Of a stretch of 64,000 bases of DNA, positions 36,670-49,139 are shown one piece after another. A program made the translations under genes and the position numbers. The stretch comes from Hemileia vastatrix (Eukaryota > Basidiomycota > Pucciniomycetes > Pucciniales > Zaghouaniaceae). Numbering within the stretch: the first letter of the stretch is position 1; each line of letters begins with the position of its first letter. A model generated the notes under the pieces. It had not been told where the DNA came from, made no database searches, and was given only the letters and a program-made list of their open reading frames with translations. The DNA lies in the NCBI GenBank assembly GCA_030280995.1, contig JASXTE010000011.1:7881501-7945500 (forward strand). Direction: 5' to 3'.

Positions 36670-37740
36670 ACCCCACGTTGGGAGCCAGAAATGTAGACAA
36701 TCCTATAGTACTAGCTATAGGCCTTGACCAAGGGAGTTGGAGTAAAACCAGAAAGAAAAACCCCTGTCCCTTTAGAAAAATAAGTGAGATTTACCTGCTA
36801 CAGTAAATTGGTTCCTGTTTACCAAAAGCCCCTTTTCCAATACACTTGACTGCTTGATCAGCCAAGAAAGTAGTCCCTAGACAGACTACCAGACCAAAGA
36901 ACTGAAATGCAGACCAATGTCCACACCAGAGAAAGCAATGATACTTGATGTAGGTTGCAAATCCACACCAGAGACAGCAATGATACTTGCTATAGCTTTC
37001 AAGACTATAACAGAGAAAACAGTTGCTAGTAAAGTTAAAGAAGAACTTACTTGAAACAAAACACAGCCAAATTGTGGCCCACAACAGTGAAAACTGCCTG
37101 AGAAACTGTATATAATCACCAGATGGTTGTATGATAATTAAAGTTCCCCAAACTATCTTATGCAGTATATACACATAGACCACCCTCTAAGATCCATGCA
37201 CAGCAAGGCATTTGGCACCTGTACCAGCCAAATTGAATAAAAAGCCCTTCAGAAGTGCTCCCCAACCTTTTAAAACAGAGGCGGCCTGGCCGCCTCCCTG
37301 AAGCCAGAAAACCAATAAAAACATCTAATCTACTTAGAAAACTTCACTACAACTACTAAAACCCTTAAAACACAGAATTAAGCTATGACAACATTTAGAC
37401 ATTAAACTTAGAGCCTAGCCCTATCTAATGGTACTAAGAACTTAACCCTAAGACTTAAGGTTAGCCCGTAAAACATGAAAAACAAAATTAAACGGCTATC
37501 TTTTATAATGAAATATGAGGAAATGACCCCTTAAAACTTAGAATATGAAAAATGTACACAAGACATAAAATATAGAGAAAAACCGGGGCTATCCAATGGT
37601 AGTACCCACATACCTGCAGTCCAAATATTCACGGAATAAATCCAGAAAAACACCCAATTCTTCAACCAATTTCGATTAAGACATGCACAAACAGCACCAA
37701 ACCGCACAACAAAGGCCCCTTCCAATGTTGGAAGCCCACA
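36670..37740 (-). repeat. B3 5' LTR (36692-37740) with primer site (36670-36687)
   Basis: The minus-strand LTR starts TGTGGGCTTCCAACATTGG and ends GGATTGTCTACA. Directly inside it is TGGCTCCCAACGTGGGGT, beginning TGG as expected for a tRNA primer site. Element C has nearly the same site at 38064. Confidence 0.88.
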
Positions 37741-38297
37741 GCGTGTGTGAGAAGATTTTTAGGGGAACCATCTTATCTTTTTACTCATTGCCTCTCTGTT
37801 CCTCACTGACTCATTGGCTTGTGTTTTGTTGGAATATATTACTGTTCATTTCAACTCTTTCTGGTAGTCTGTCTGGGACTATTATCTTCACTTTTAAAGG
37901 GTTCAAGAGTGTTTAATTAGAGGGTCTAGCAAACAGATTTCCAATTCTCTGCAACAGGTAAATCTCACTTGTTTTTCTAAAGGGACAGGGGTTATTCTTT
38001 CTGGTTTTACTCCAACTCCCTTGGTCAAGGCCTATAGCTAGTACTATAGGATTGTCTACATATCTGGCTCCCAATGTGGGGTTAAATCTTTTTTCTTTTT
38101 GGAATCTCTGTTGATCTAGGCTTCTCTCTTTGGTGGATCTCCTTTGGTGGATTTTGGATTTGGTGCTATATCTCTTTGTGGTTGGTCTAGGGGTCTTCTT
38201 TTCTGTTGGATTTGGTCCCTCCTAGGTCTCTAAGGCTATTGGGGGGACTTTGGCTATCTTTGGTGGAGATTGGAGGCTTTAACTGGGAGTTGCTAGG

Positions 38298-39556
38298 ATG
38301 GTTAGGATTCAGTCTTGGGATGGTTCAAGGTTTTTGGGGGAGGATGCAAAGTGGTTTTTGGCTAGGTTTGAGGTTTCTGCTGAGATTGATGGGGCCTCAC
38401 TGTTGGACATGGTTAGGCAAGTAATCTTTTTCATTGGTAATAGGGAGGTGGAGAAGGAAGTTTCTGCCATGGAAGGATATAGGAGTCAGGACTGGGGGAA
38501 GTTGAAGATTGAAATGGTTAAAAGGTGGCCTACTACCTTCTCAATGGTGGACCTTCATGGGATTGCTAGGAAGTGGGATTTGAAAGGTGGTGTAACTTCT
38601 CTTTCTCAGTATGGGGAATTTATGGAGGATTTTGGGGAGGCTCTGGATTATCAGGTATATAATGATATATTACCACATGAAGATGGGGCCAAGTATTTAT
38701 TTTGGATTGCCATGGGTTGGGATGTAAAGGTGGAGGATTTGGAGATTATTTTCAAGGATGACTTGATGAAGACTCTTCCAAATGGGAAAAAAAGGATTCC
38801 TGGTATGGCTATTCTGAAGGAGGTTATTTTGGGATATTTGGATGGTGTGATGGATAGGGATGTGGAATCTGGAGAGGAAATCCTGTTGGATGGAGAGGTT
38901 CAGGAGACTGTGGTGGAAAATTCAGTTTCTGGAAAGGTGTTGGAGCCATCAATTATGGAAGATGGGTACTGTGATGATGTTTGTGAAACCAATTATTATT
39001 TTCCAAAGGATTCCATAGGATCTCAGGAATGTGCTTCACTGGATGTTTTGGAAATGTACACACTGGAGGATCAGTGTATTTCCTCAAGGTTGGGTGAATT
39101 ATGTGGGAAGGAAGACTTGTCTGGTCATGAAAAATGATTTAGGGATATTGAGAAGGAATCTGTGGTGGATGAATGGTTGCAGTGGGATGATTATTTTTCT
39201 TTATCAAGTTCAGATAATGGATTTTTGGAGGAGGATTTATCATTTGAATTTTCGGATGGACAGATGGATTCTGTCTTGGATTTTTTCTCATAGAGGAAGA
39301 TTATTTTCAGGTGGTTCCCTCAAAATCTGAAGCTCTCTGCTTGGAGGAGGATTTTTATTTTGATGTTATGGATGTTATTCTGGAGGATTTTGCAGATTCT
39401 AAGCGAGATTCCTGTAGGGAAGGGAAAAATTGTGATGTTTTGGATGTCACTGGTATGGAGGTTCCAGATGTTTCAGAGAATGGAGAATTTATTGATTCTG
39501 GTAATGTGAGCTATGGTAGACTCAGTGTATGGAGGAGGATGGAAGATTTGTTTTGA
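38298..39556 (+). pseudogene. gag: C gag with acidic C-terminal extension
   Basis: The first ~190 residues align with B3 and D gag (VRIxxWDGxxFxGE, KWFLARFE, VDLHGIARKW, DDLMKTLPNGKKRIP). After that the protein becomes strongly acidic (many E/D, SSSDNGFLEED) instead of reaching a cysteine knuckle. One TGA at ~39135 and one frameshift near 39290 break an otherwise readable ~420-codon frame. D gag continues differently at this point. The original start is uncertain: an upstream in-frame TAA precedes ATG 38298. Confidence 0.75.
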
Positions 39557-40049
39557 GGTCTGATTTTGGGATATCAGAATTGGAAGAGGAGCTTAGGTGG
39601 TTCAAGCCCTAGGGGCAAACTTATTGGTTTAAACCTTGGGATTTCAAGAATATGATTCCTCCAAAATGAGGATAAACTACTTAATTTGTTTTGGTTTTGC
39701 TTAATTTGGCCTCTATGTATTTGGTCAGGATTTTTTTTGTTTTGTCCAATTCTTATCAGTCTCTCTGGTTCAAGTCTCTATATAAAAAAGGGAAATAATG
39801 AAAAAAAATCTTAGTATAATGAAGATGGAAGAAAAGAAAAATTCAAGTGAAGATGGATATTTTATTTAAAATAAAATGAAGATAAAAATGAAGATTATTG
39901 GTTTTATTTCACCTCCAGAATGAGGTTAAACTGCAAAATTTTATTTCTAAATTGGATTTTTTTTGGCTTTCAAGAAATTCAATGGTTTTTTAATGGTTTT
40001 GGTTTTTTATGGGAGAAGATTTGTGTTGGAAAATCCTTTTTGTTAGAAG

Positions 40050-40395
40050 GCACCCAGGGGTGGGGCTTCTAGATTTTATTTTGGCAAGTGTGGGGGTGAC
40101 TGATGGACTGGCTGCTCTATCAACAGCTACCCCAGATTGTCTGTTTCCAACCCCTTCTCTTAATTTTGTTGAATTCTAGTATTGGTTTTTTTTCTTTAAC
40201 AGGTTTTTAGTCCACCATGACTTTAAACTGGAAATTCTTTTGGTCTTCAAGTGCTGGACCCCTCATGATTACTGGTTTTTTTTTGTGTTGAATGTTGTGT
40301 TTGTTAGAAGGTACCTAGGGGGGGCTTCTAGGTTTTATTTTGGCAAGTGTGGGGGTAACTGATGAGCTGGCTGCTCTGTAGAACAGTTACCCCAT
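40050..40395 (+). repeat. C: two paired-hairpin modules
   Basis: Each module has hairpin I (TAGAAG...CTTCTA) and, ~20 bp later, hairpin II (GGGGTAACTG...CAGTTACCCC, loop ~22). Copies of hairpin II lie at 40092-40134 and 40351-40393, the latter a perfect 10-bp stem. A diverged third is at 41190-41229. The same modules occur in D. Confidence 0.75.
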
Positions 40396-41082
40396 AATGT
40401 CTTTTTCAAGTATTTAGTTAGTCATAGTTGAATCCTAATTCTGGTTTTTGTTATTCAGGCTTTAGTCCACTATGACTTTAAACTGGATATGGACTGGCTT
40501 CTTTATTTCCTTGGAGTGGCGGTGGATCACTGGTGGTCTCCCATCATTTTTACTTATTGGAGGGAGCCCACCCAGTGATCTTTTCTGTTGACCTGGAGCT
40601 GGCTTTGCTATGTGGTTTTAGGGTGTTGGCTGTGAAAGTGGTGGATTCAAGATTTTTTTCATTTTTTCTCTTTTTTTTCTTTCAATTTTTTATGGAGGAT
40701 ATGTTTGTTCAAAGGCTCAAGATAGGGCTCTGGCAATGTTTTTGGTAGAAGAGGAGGAGTCAAAATAAAAATAAAAAAATTAAATTTTTTTTAGGTGTGA
40801 CCACATCAAGGTGCACTTGGATGTGGGTAAGGTATCAGGGGATCAGCTCATCAATTGGCTGGGGGATACCATTTTATTTTGTTTTATTTGTTAAAGGAGG
40901 TTAAATTTTTTGGCTTGGGGATTTATGGGCTATATCTTCAAGATTTCTTTTCTGGAAGGTCCTTCAAGACTTCAAGCTGAATTTTTTTAATTATGGGGTA
41001 TATCTTCAAGATTTTTTTTCTGGAAATTCCTTCATGACTTTAAACTGATCTTTTAATGATGGGCTCAAATTTTTTTGATGGA

Positions 41083-41455
41083 AAGTCCCCCAAGACTATA
41101 AACTGAGGAATGGGAGGCAGTGTGAGGTGGAAGTTTAAAGGCAGAAGGATCCAAGGGGGAACTTATGAATTTTGTAAAGACAAGTTTGAGGGTGACTGAT
41201 GGGCTGGCAGCTCTATATACAGTTACCCCAGAAAGTTAGTTACTTCTCTAAATCTTTTTCTGGTTGATCTCTGGTTCTGGGTTCTGTGATTCAGGTTTTT
41301 GCAGTCCCCCAAGACTATAAACTGAGGATTTTTGGAGTCCCCCATGACTATAAACTGAGGGCTGTTAGTCCCCCAAGACTTTAAACTGAGGGCTTTTAGT
41401 CCCCCAAGACTTTAAACTGAGGGTTGTGAGTCCCCCAAGACTATAAAATAAGGAA
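41083..41455 (+). repeat. C: repeats of AGTCCCCCAAGACT motif
   Basis: Six copies of AGTCCCCCAAGACTATAAAC or close variants, starting near 41083 and then every ~32 bp from 41302 to 41455. Each has a short AGTC/GACT inverted pair. Weaker copies occur in D (56360-56460, 56655-56690). Confidence 0.8.
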
Positions 41456-41775
41456 ATTTTTATGCTGGTAGAAGGTTATAGTCAGGAAGACTTGTCAACT
41501 GGTTATCACTTTTCATTGTTGGAAGCTGGTACAGACAGATTTGAAATTCAGGAACAGAAGAAAGAGATTCTTTTCACAGAGATAGATTTAATTTAAAGGC
41601 ATGGTCCAAGAGAAGTTTTAAAGAAGAAGCTTGGATTGCTGGTTCAGAAGTTCACTTAGGATGGAATAGGATCTGGTGGAAGAGAGAAATGGGCTGTTTG
41701 TAAATATTCTGGATAGGTGTTCAAGCATGGTTGTTGGTGAAGGAAGAATGGGGACATTCTTTATTGGAGGGAGGA

Positions 41776-42720
41776 TGTGGTGATCCAAACCTGGGTAGGC
41801 CTTTGGAGTGCATATTTGGAGGTATTTGGTATGTAGGGTGTTATTGGGGTTATGGTGTTATTAGTGGTTTTTTTCATCTTTAGTTGATATTTAGTAGTGT
41901 TTATGGAGGCTTAAGCTAGGGTCACTTTTTATATCTCAGCTTAATGTCCTTTCTTTTCTCTTCATTTTGGTATCCCTTATGGGTGGTTACCTTGTTTTAT
42001 AGGGTAGTTATGGTGTTGTTATTGGTATTTATCGGAAGTTTATTACTTAGTGGTGCTTATGTAGGCTTAAGCTAGGGTCACTTATTATGTCTCAGCTTAT
42101 TTTCCTTTATTTTCTTTTCATTTTGGTATGTCTTATGTGTGTTTATCTTGTTTATTAGTGAAGTTATGGGTTTTTAGGGGTTTTAGGGTTTTTATTGGTT
42201 GTATGGGTGTTTTAGGGCCTAGAAGCGGCCCCCCCGTCCCCAAGCTGCCTGCATTCCCCTGAGCGGAGCCGCCTCCAAGAGGCCTGGCCGCCTGGGTGCT
42301 GGGGAAGCGGTAAAATGCACTTTTATGCATGAAAAAGGCTGGGAAAGCTGGATTTTGGGCAGGCAATTGGTCAGGGTGGTCTGTGCGCTGGCTGTATGAT
42401 GAGTGTGTGGGAAGATTTTTAGGGAATCATCTTATCTCTTTACTCATTGCCTCTCTGTTCCTCACTGTCTCATTGGCTTGTTTTTTTGCTGGCATATATT
42501 ACTGTTCATTTCAACTCTTTCTGGTAGTCTGTCTGGGACTATTATCTTCACTTTTAAAGGGGTCAAATGTGTTTAATTAGAGGGTCTAGCAAACAGATCT
42601 CCAATTTGCTGCAACAGGTAAATCTAACTTGTTTTTCTAAAGGGACAGGGGTTATTCTTTCTGGTTTTGCTCCAACTCCCTTGGTCAAGGCCTATAGCTA
42701 GTACTATAGGATTGTCTACA
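41776..42720 (+). repeat. C 3' LTR
   Basis: Starts TGTGGTGATCC after the tract GGAGGGAGGA and ends GGATTGTCTACA. Its last ~320 bp match the surviving 5' LTR part at 37741-38060. It shares the 'CTGGGTAGGC' start region with the D LTRs. Confidence 0.88.
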
Positions 42721-44445
42721 ATGCTACTAAGTTTGTATACAAAATAAAAGAAGTAAACAAATTTATAATTAAGAGAAACAAATAAAATGAATTTGCCATG
42801 GTACCAGTTACAAAAACAGAAATAAAAGACCTGTTTTATACATGCCTTGAGCCCTTTAATAGTGTAATGTAGTTATATAGGACACTTCAGTGATATAAAA
42901 TAGAGAATTTGTAACTATAGTAATACTAAATACTTTCAAAAATTTATTATTTTATTAAAAATCCAATATTTTGTGAAACATAAAAGTTATACTATGTGTG
43001 AAATACAAATTTTTATATACTTAGTTAAAAAAGTTTAAAACAATATTTATTAAGTAAGTTAAATAAATTGTACTAGTATAATAGTTATGGTAATTAAACA
43101 AGTAAGTATTTTAATAAAATCAATTTATTAAAGTAAAATTTTTTTATTTTTAATAAAGTGTTTAACATATTTATTTATTGGTCTAATTGTGAGGAAAAGG
43201 AGTTTTCAATCACTAGTAAATTGCAAAGTAATATTTTTATGATTTAATATATAAAATTAATTAATAAAATTATAATTTATGTTATGACTTCTAATTATAC
43301 TGTGACTTGTAATTAATTAGACATTAATTTATAACCATTAAGTTCATAAAGATGTGCTAGTCATAGAATATAATATTTTTATGTTTATTTAAATTTATAT
43401 ACAATTTATATAATAATAAAATTAATATAACATTTTATTAAAAAATATTTTTATATAATTTTATTTTAATATAATACTTAATTTGTATATATTTTAAATA
43501 CAATGTTTCTCTTGCTTAATTTAATTTAGTTTAACATAATATTTTACTTTCCTCTTTGTATAGCTTGGCTGAAAAAGATAGTTCCTCTTATTTAAATTAA
43601 CAATATTTGAATTTTTAAATGAGCATTATATACAAAAAATAAATGTTATTATGAAAAGAAAATAAGAAAATACTTTCAAAAAATGTCAAATATAGTTCAT
43701 TTTTAGGAATAATAAAATTTCTTTCATTGTATAGTTATTTAATTCAAATTCTGTCAATAATTCTTTAAAAAAATTTTTTAAAGGTAAAACTTAATAAATC
43801 TAGAAAAATATCAATCATTATAAAAGAAAAAGCAAAAAAATTGATGTAAATTATGTGTAGTCAGACTTATACATTTTAAATATGTAATCTAAAATCATCA
43901 TTATAATTAAAAAAATTGAGATCATATTTAGAGCTTAAATCTAAATATTTTTATTTAATTTTTAGATATTTTTGCCTACTGAGAAAATAATATAAGTTAA
44001 CCCATTTTCTACTAATATTTTATTTTATTTTTTGGTTAAAAATTTATTGTTACAATACATGTGATATTATTTTTATCTTCAATAAAAAGGGCTTGAAATT
44101 CAGATTAAACAATTTTTAAATTTTTGAAAGATTTTAATTAGTTTAAATGTATTTTAAAAGACCAATATAAGCTATAAGAAAATTTATTTAGACTTTTTAT
44201 AGTTTTATCCTCCATTTTCATTCAATAATTCAGTTTAAAAGCTTTCATGTGAATCCTGGCTTAAGGTTTTTTATAATCTTATAGTCGATTTAATTTCAGA
44301 TTTTATTGGATTGTATCATATTCTCTAATAATTTTTTTTTGATTTAAAGTTTTTATATAAATATATATTGTAAATATTTAATAATAATAAAATTATAGTG
44401 GATAAGAATATCATATGCTTACTCTTACTAATAAAATTATCAGTA
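42721..44445. other. Very AT-rich spacer, nothing recognised
   Basis: No LTR ends, inverted termini or coding pattern seen. It may contain decayed elements beyond recognition by eye. Confidence 0.35.
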
Positions 44446-45740
44446 TCACTCAAAAAATATTTTTTTTACTATCAACTGATTTCTTTCACGTTTTTTAGAA
44501 CATGCATGATCATAATTTTTATTACCCTCTTTCAAATTATGAAGGTCTTTAGTATTATTACATAAATAATAATGAGCTATCTTTAATTTTATAGTTTTCA
44601 AATCATCTTTTTGCTTGTGACTTCTAAGTCTGTTAATAAGATAATTTAACCTATCTATTTCCAGCTGTATATCTAAGTTTTTTGAGATATTAATATCAAA
44701 TTCTTGGAGTTTTTCAAAGGTGTGAAAAAGACTAGTACTGATTTGTATTGATGATCAAATCCCAGTAATTCCAGGAGTTTCATGGCATCTGGAAGTGAAA
44801 AGTTTTAGAGGGTTTGCCAGCCATAAAGTAGCATTTATTCCATTTGTTGCCTCAAAGTTGATTTTGAAGCCTATTTTGTGGAAAAATAAGCTCTTCACAT
44901 GTTTGATGTGATTGTTTTGGGTCATGATCAAGATAAATAGTATTGTTCAGAGTGTCCTTTTGAATTAAGGTGTACTCACTACACTCAGAATCAATGTAAA
45001 TATTGTTTGAAAAGCCATCACCACAAGATCCACTTGTCCATGTAAGATTACTACTGAATGGGACAGTTTCATTACATTCAGAAACCTTTCCAAATTCACA
45101 AATTACTAGCTTTTTACAGACTTTAACATCTTATTTATACTTTAAAAAATAAAAATTTTTATAAAAAAAAACAAAAAATAATTGAATTTGTTCCATGCAA
45201 CATTTATACTTTTCAGAATTGATTAGTTTAGCATAATACTCTCCTGTAAAAAATATCTTAAATAAAGGAAGAATAGATTTAACTTGAAAAAATTACTTAC
45301 AAACAAATAAAGATTTTTTTTGATCCAAAAGCCACCCCCCACCAAAAATCTTCACAAATTGGCCTCCTCTATTATGAGCACTATTATTCAAAATAGGATG
45401 TCTTTAGTAAGAAAAATCTTTGATGCATTGAATGGTAGCCTCAAGAATTCTAAACTCCTGAAGCTCTTCAATGGAAAACACTTGAACAATAACAATAGGA
45501 ATTGAGGAGTTTTTAGAATAAAAAATATTACATCAAGGCTCCAAAATATAGTATTGTTCAGTGTTAACCACATTTTTCATAAATGTTCTAGGAAGATACC
45601 ATATTTTATTCACATTAATCTCAATAACATAGTGTTGAAAAATAAGTAAAGCATTTTAAATTTTTTTCCATGCTTATTATTAGAAATCTTCTATTTGAAT
45701 TTATAATATTTCTGGATATTACTTGTAGATGGTTGCATCA
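44446..45740 (-). pseudogene. Decayed multi-exon gene, cysteine-bearing, N-glycosylation sites
   Basis: Not a retroelement. Three coding blocks on the minus strand: ~45740-45301 (two or three stops and a shift), 45243-~45185, and 45130-44446. A GTAAGT...TTACAG intron lies at 45300-45244. The last block has four cysteines in its first ~45 residues (KVCKKLVIC, ECNETV, SGSCGDG), N-glycosylation-type NET, NLT and NNT, a shift near 44930 and one in-frame TGA. It then shows a long charged alpha-helical tail (heptad-like, ~100 residues) to TGA 44448-44446. Coding-like sequence may continue upstream to element D at 45982. Family unknown; possibly a surface or secreted protein gene. Confidence 0.5.
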
Positions 45741-45981
45741 TACCTAAGCTGACAGAAAAATTATTTTGTATATCAAAATTTAAAAATAAAAATAAAAGGA
45801 AAAAAAGAATAATTTCTAAATAAGGCTTTCAGACATCATAAAATTTCTACCATTGAAAAATAGATATGTATCAATTTTTATATAGAGGAAAATGAAATTA
45901 TTCTTTATTTGAAAAATTCATGAAGTCTCTTATTGAAAACTTCATTAAATTATTAAGATTATTAATATTGCCTTCTTGAAT

Positions 45982-46879
45982 TGTGATGTTCCAAAGCTGG
46001 GTAGGCATTTGGAATTCTTATTTGCATGTATTTAGTACGTAGGGTATAGTTGGGGTTATGGTGTTTTTCATTGGTGTTTTGTTAGTTTTTAGTTGTTTAG
46101 TTGTGTTTTTGTAGGCTTCAGCTAGGGTCACATATTATGTCTCAGCTTCATTTCCTTTCTTTTCTTATCATTTTGGTATGTTTTACATGTGATTAGCTTG
46201 TTTATATGTGTAGTTACTGTTTTTTTTGCTTTTTAGAGGGTGTTTTTGGGAATTTCAAGGCCTAAAAGCAGCCGCCTGCCTGCACATGTGGAAGCCTCTA
46301 AAGACACTTTTATGCATCTACAGAGATAAAAGAGTTGTATTTGGCTGGAAAAATTCATGGGTGGTCTGTGTGTGAGATAGTTAAGCAAGTTTAAGGACAT
46401 TCTAGTTTATCATCAACCATCTGGTATACCTCGAATCTCTGTGTGCTTCACTCTTTTTTGTGTTTGTGGCATCTTTTGGCTATGTTGTAAAATGTTTAGC
46501 TCTTACTTGACCTCAAATCTTGTCAATGTTTTCTCTGGTATAGTCTTGCAACTATATCAAGTATTATTTCTGTCTCTGGTATGGCTTTGCAACCTACATC
46601 AAGTATCATTGCTTTCTCTGGTGTAGACATTGGTCTGAATTTCTGTTCTTTGGTCTGGTAGTCTGTCTGGTGATTACTTTCTTGTCTGATCAAGCAGTCA
46701 AGTGTGTTGAAAAAGGGGTTTTATAAAACAAGACTCAATTTACTTAAGCAGGTAAATATCACTCTATTTTTCAAAAGGGACAGGGTATTTTCTCTCTGGT
46801 TTTTCTCCAACTCCCTTGGTCAAGGCCTGTAGCTAGCACTATAGGATTGTCTAAATTTCTGGAGGCCAACCTGGGGTCC
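45982..46879 (+). repeat. D 5' LTR (to 46855) and primer site (46860-46879)
   Basis: Starts TGTGATGTTCCAAAGCTGGG and ends GGATTGTCTAAA (3' LTR: GTCTACA). The following TGGAGGCCAACCTGGGG fits a tRNA primer site and differs from that of B3 and C. Confidence 0.85.
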
Positions 46880-46947
46880 AATCTGCTAGTTCTTTGACGT
46901 TTTTTTGTCTTTTTTTTTGGCTCTTTTAGTGATTTTGGTCTGAAGGA

Positions 46948-48424
46948 ATGGCTTCTGGTTCCTCTATTCCTATGGTGACTGTCAGTGGGGAGGGAGGTCC
47001 TTCCGCTGTGATGGTCAGCGAGTGTGTTAGGATCAAAACTTGGGATGGTACCAAGTTTAATGGTGAATATTTGAAGTGGTTTCTGGAGAAGTATAGGGCT
47101 TCTGCTGGTGTAGATGGTGCTTCTTACGTGGATATAGTGAAGTAAATTATTTTCATCATTGGTGATAGGGCAGTGGAGAAGGAGGTGGTAGCCATGTCTG
47201 GCTGTAAGAAGAGGAATTGGAAGTTGTTGTGCAGGGAGATGGTGGATAGATGGGGTGTCAGGCTCACTATGGTGGATCTGAATAAGGTTGTCAGTGAATG
47301 GTAATCTTATGGTGGTGTGGGTAACTTGCATAGTTACAGGAAATTTATGCTAAAGTTTGACCCTGTGGTGGAATATTTGGTAGAAGTAGAGGAGCTGGTA
47401 CATTAGAATGCTTCCAAAGATGTTTTTTGGTCTTCCCTTTCTAGAGATGTCAGGATGTATTTGTTGAAAGAGCTGTCCAGGAAGGACATAATGAAGACTC
47501 TGGCTAATGGGGACCAAATGTTTCCTGCCTTGGATAAGGTGAAAGAGGCTGTGGCGTCCCATTTACAGTTATTGGCTGTGGACACCTATCTAAAGGGGTG
47601 TGCCAAGTATTTCAGCAAAGTAAGTGAGGCTTTGGTTGAAGATGAAGTTAAGATGAATAAGGAAGAGAAAAAGGGGGTGAAGATTCCCAAAGAAGAGAGG
47701 GACCCAGTGATGGATCAACTGTTGTGCTTGACCAAGCAGTTGCACATCTTTGTGCAGGAAACTCAAAAGTTGAATAGGGCCTCAATGCAGAAGGCCAAGC
47801 CTTTTGAGATGAGGGAAGGTGGTGGCAGCAGTCCTTGGGTGTGCTCCCATTTTGGTAGGACGGGAACAGGTCAAAGGATTGTTGTGCTCTGAACAGAGAT
47901 GTTTCAGAGGGAAAGGTTGAGTTTGATGGTAGGGTGTTCAAGTTCTTTGATGATTCATTTGTGAAGCTTAGTGAGGGGAAGGCTCCTGTTGATTTTGTCA
48001 GGAGAAGGGGTGGTCTCAATCAGAGGAGATCAATGTTTGACTAGATTCCAGATCAGGGGAATTCTTATACTAAGGAAAGTGTGGATTTCAAGGGGAAGGG
48101 AAAGGAAGTCAATAAGGTCTCTTTTTCTACTTCTTATGGTGTTTTGGAGTTGTATTCTTGTGAGGCACAGTCAAAGAGGGAATTTTCTGCTTTTATCTAT
48201 GATGTTGATGCTGGGAGAGTGGGTAGGCCCAAGAGCACTTCACAGGCTCAGCCTAAGCCTAAGGCTCCCAAGGTGGATCCAAAGATGGATGCCAAGAGGA
48301 AATTTAGTAAGGAGGAGTTGCACAAGATGCAGAAGGGAATTGCAAATATGGGACCACCAAGCTTTGGTGCTTATGATCTGAATGGGAATCCAATGCCTAT
48401 GAATTTGGATTCTGACTCTGAGTA
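46948..48424 (+). pseudogene. gag: D gag, broken
   Basis: The MASGSS start is as in B3. Stops near 47143, 47302 and 47404, then open 47455-47892, a shift, and a final frame to 48424. The knuckle region retains only traces (WVCSHFG near 47838). The C-terminal part is Lys/Pro-rich and ends DSDSE. Confidence 0.85.
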
Positions 48425-48434
48425 AGATGTACCT

Positions 48435-49139
48435 TTGGCTTCCGTTCCAAAGCCCAGTAGGTCTAGAGTCTCAATTGATGGTTCTAGTTTGGTTCCTGTG
48501 GTCAGGAAACCTGTGGATGGAGGTGATGGACCTCAAGAGGCATCAAGGCCTAAAGTAGTAAAACCAAAATCTTACTTTGAGAGACCATTTTTTGCAGGAA
48601 GAGCTGATGTGATGTACTCTGTGTTAGAGAAAATGAATCAAGGAAATATATCCTTGACTTATGGGGAGTTGTTTTCTGTCAGTCCTGGTTTGGCTGAGAA
48701 TCAAAATATGATGTTGGCCAGGAGAAGGGTATCCTCTGGGGAGGTGGAGTTTGTTTGTGATTCTTCTGAGAAGTTTGGGGAGAATTCTGAGACTCATTTC
48801 TCTGCTCCTTTGGGATTTTTCAATGTCACTCTGAATGGCAAGGCCATCAGAGCCTTGGTTGATTCTGTTTCTCAGATCAATCTCATTTCTCTTCCTGAGG
48901 CAACTTGATTGGTCCTCCCCTTAAAAACTGGTATTGGTGGGAACTTGAGAGGAATTGGTACTCATGTTACTGAGTTTGTTGGGACAGCAGAGTTTGTGAA
49001 TCTGGATGTTGGTTGAGCTTCTGGTAAAGTGCACTTTTATATTGCAAAAGGAACTTTTAGGGCAGTTTTGGGTGGCCCATTTTTGATGGATTTTGCAACT
49101 AGGATTGTTTATCAACCTGGTGTTGACAGGGGAGGATGA
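48435..49139 (+). pseudogene. D protease region, active site lost
   Basis: Contains NVTLNGKAIRALVDSVSQINLIS; the family pattern is VDSGSQ, so the glycine of the D-S/T-G triad is Val (GTT). Downstream GGPFLMDFAT resembles the usual second protease motif. Stops lie at ~48906 and ~49013. Confidence 0.75.

Larger units (their letters stand above)
35153..37740 (-). mobile_element. Ty3/gypsy element B3, 5' part only
   Basis: Minus strand: 5' LTR (37740-36692), primer site, gag; then broken by H2 at 35150. No pol or 3' LTR is found beyond H2. It is inserted in the 5' LTR of element C (junction 37740/37741). Confidence 0.85.
37741..42720 (+). mobile_element. Gag-only Ty3/gypsy relative C
   Basis: Partial 5' LTR (37741-38060), primer site TGGCTCCCAATGTGGGG (38064-38080), gag with a long acidic tail, ~2.2 kb without sense coding but with hairpins and repeats, purine tract GGAGGGAGGA, and 3' LTR (41776-42720). 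No protease, RT or integrase was found. The architecture is that of a non-autonomous element served by a D- or B-like relative, which is inference. Confidence 0.82.
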
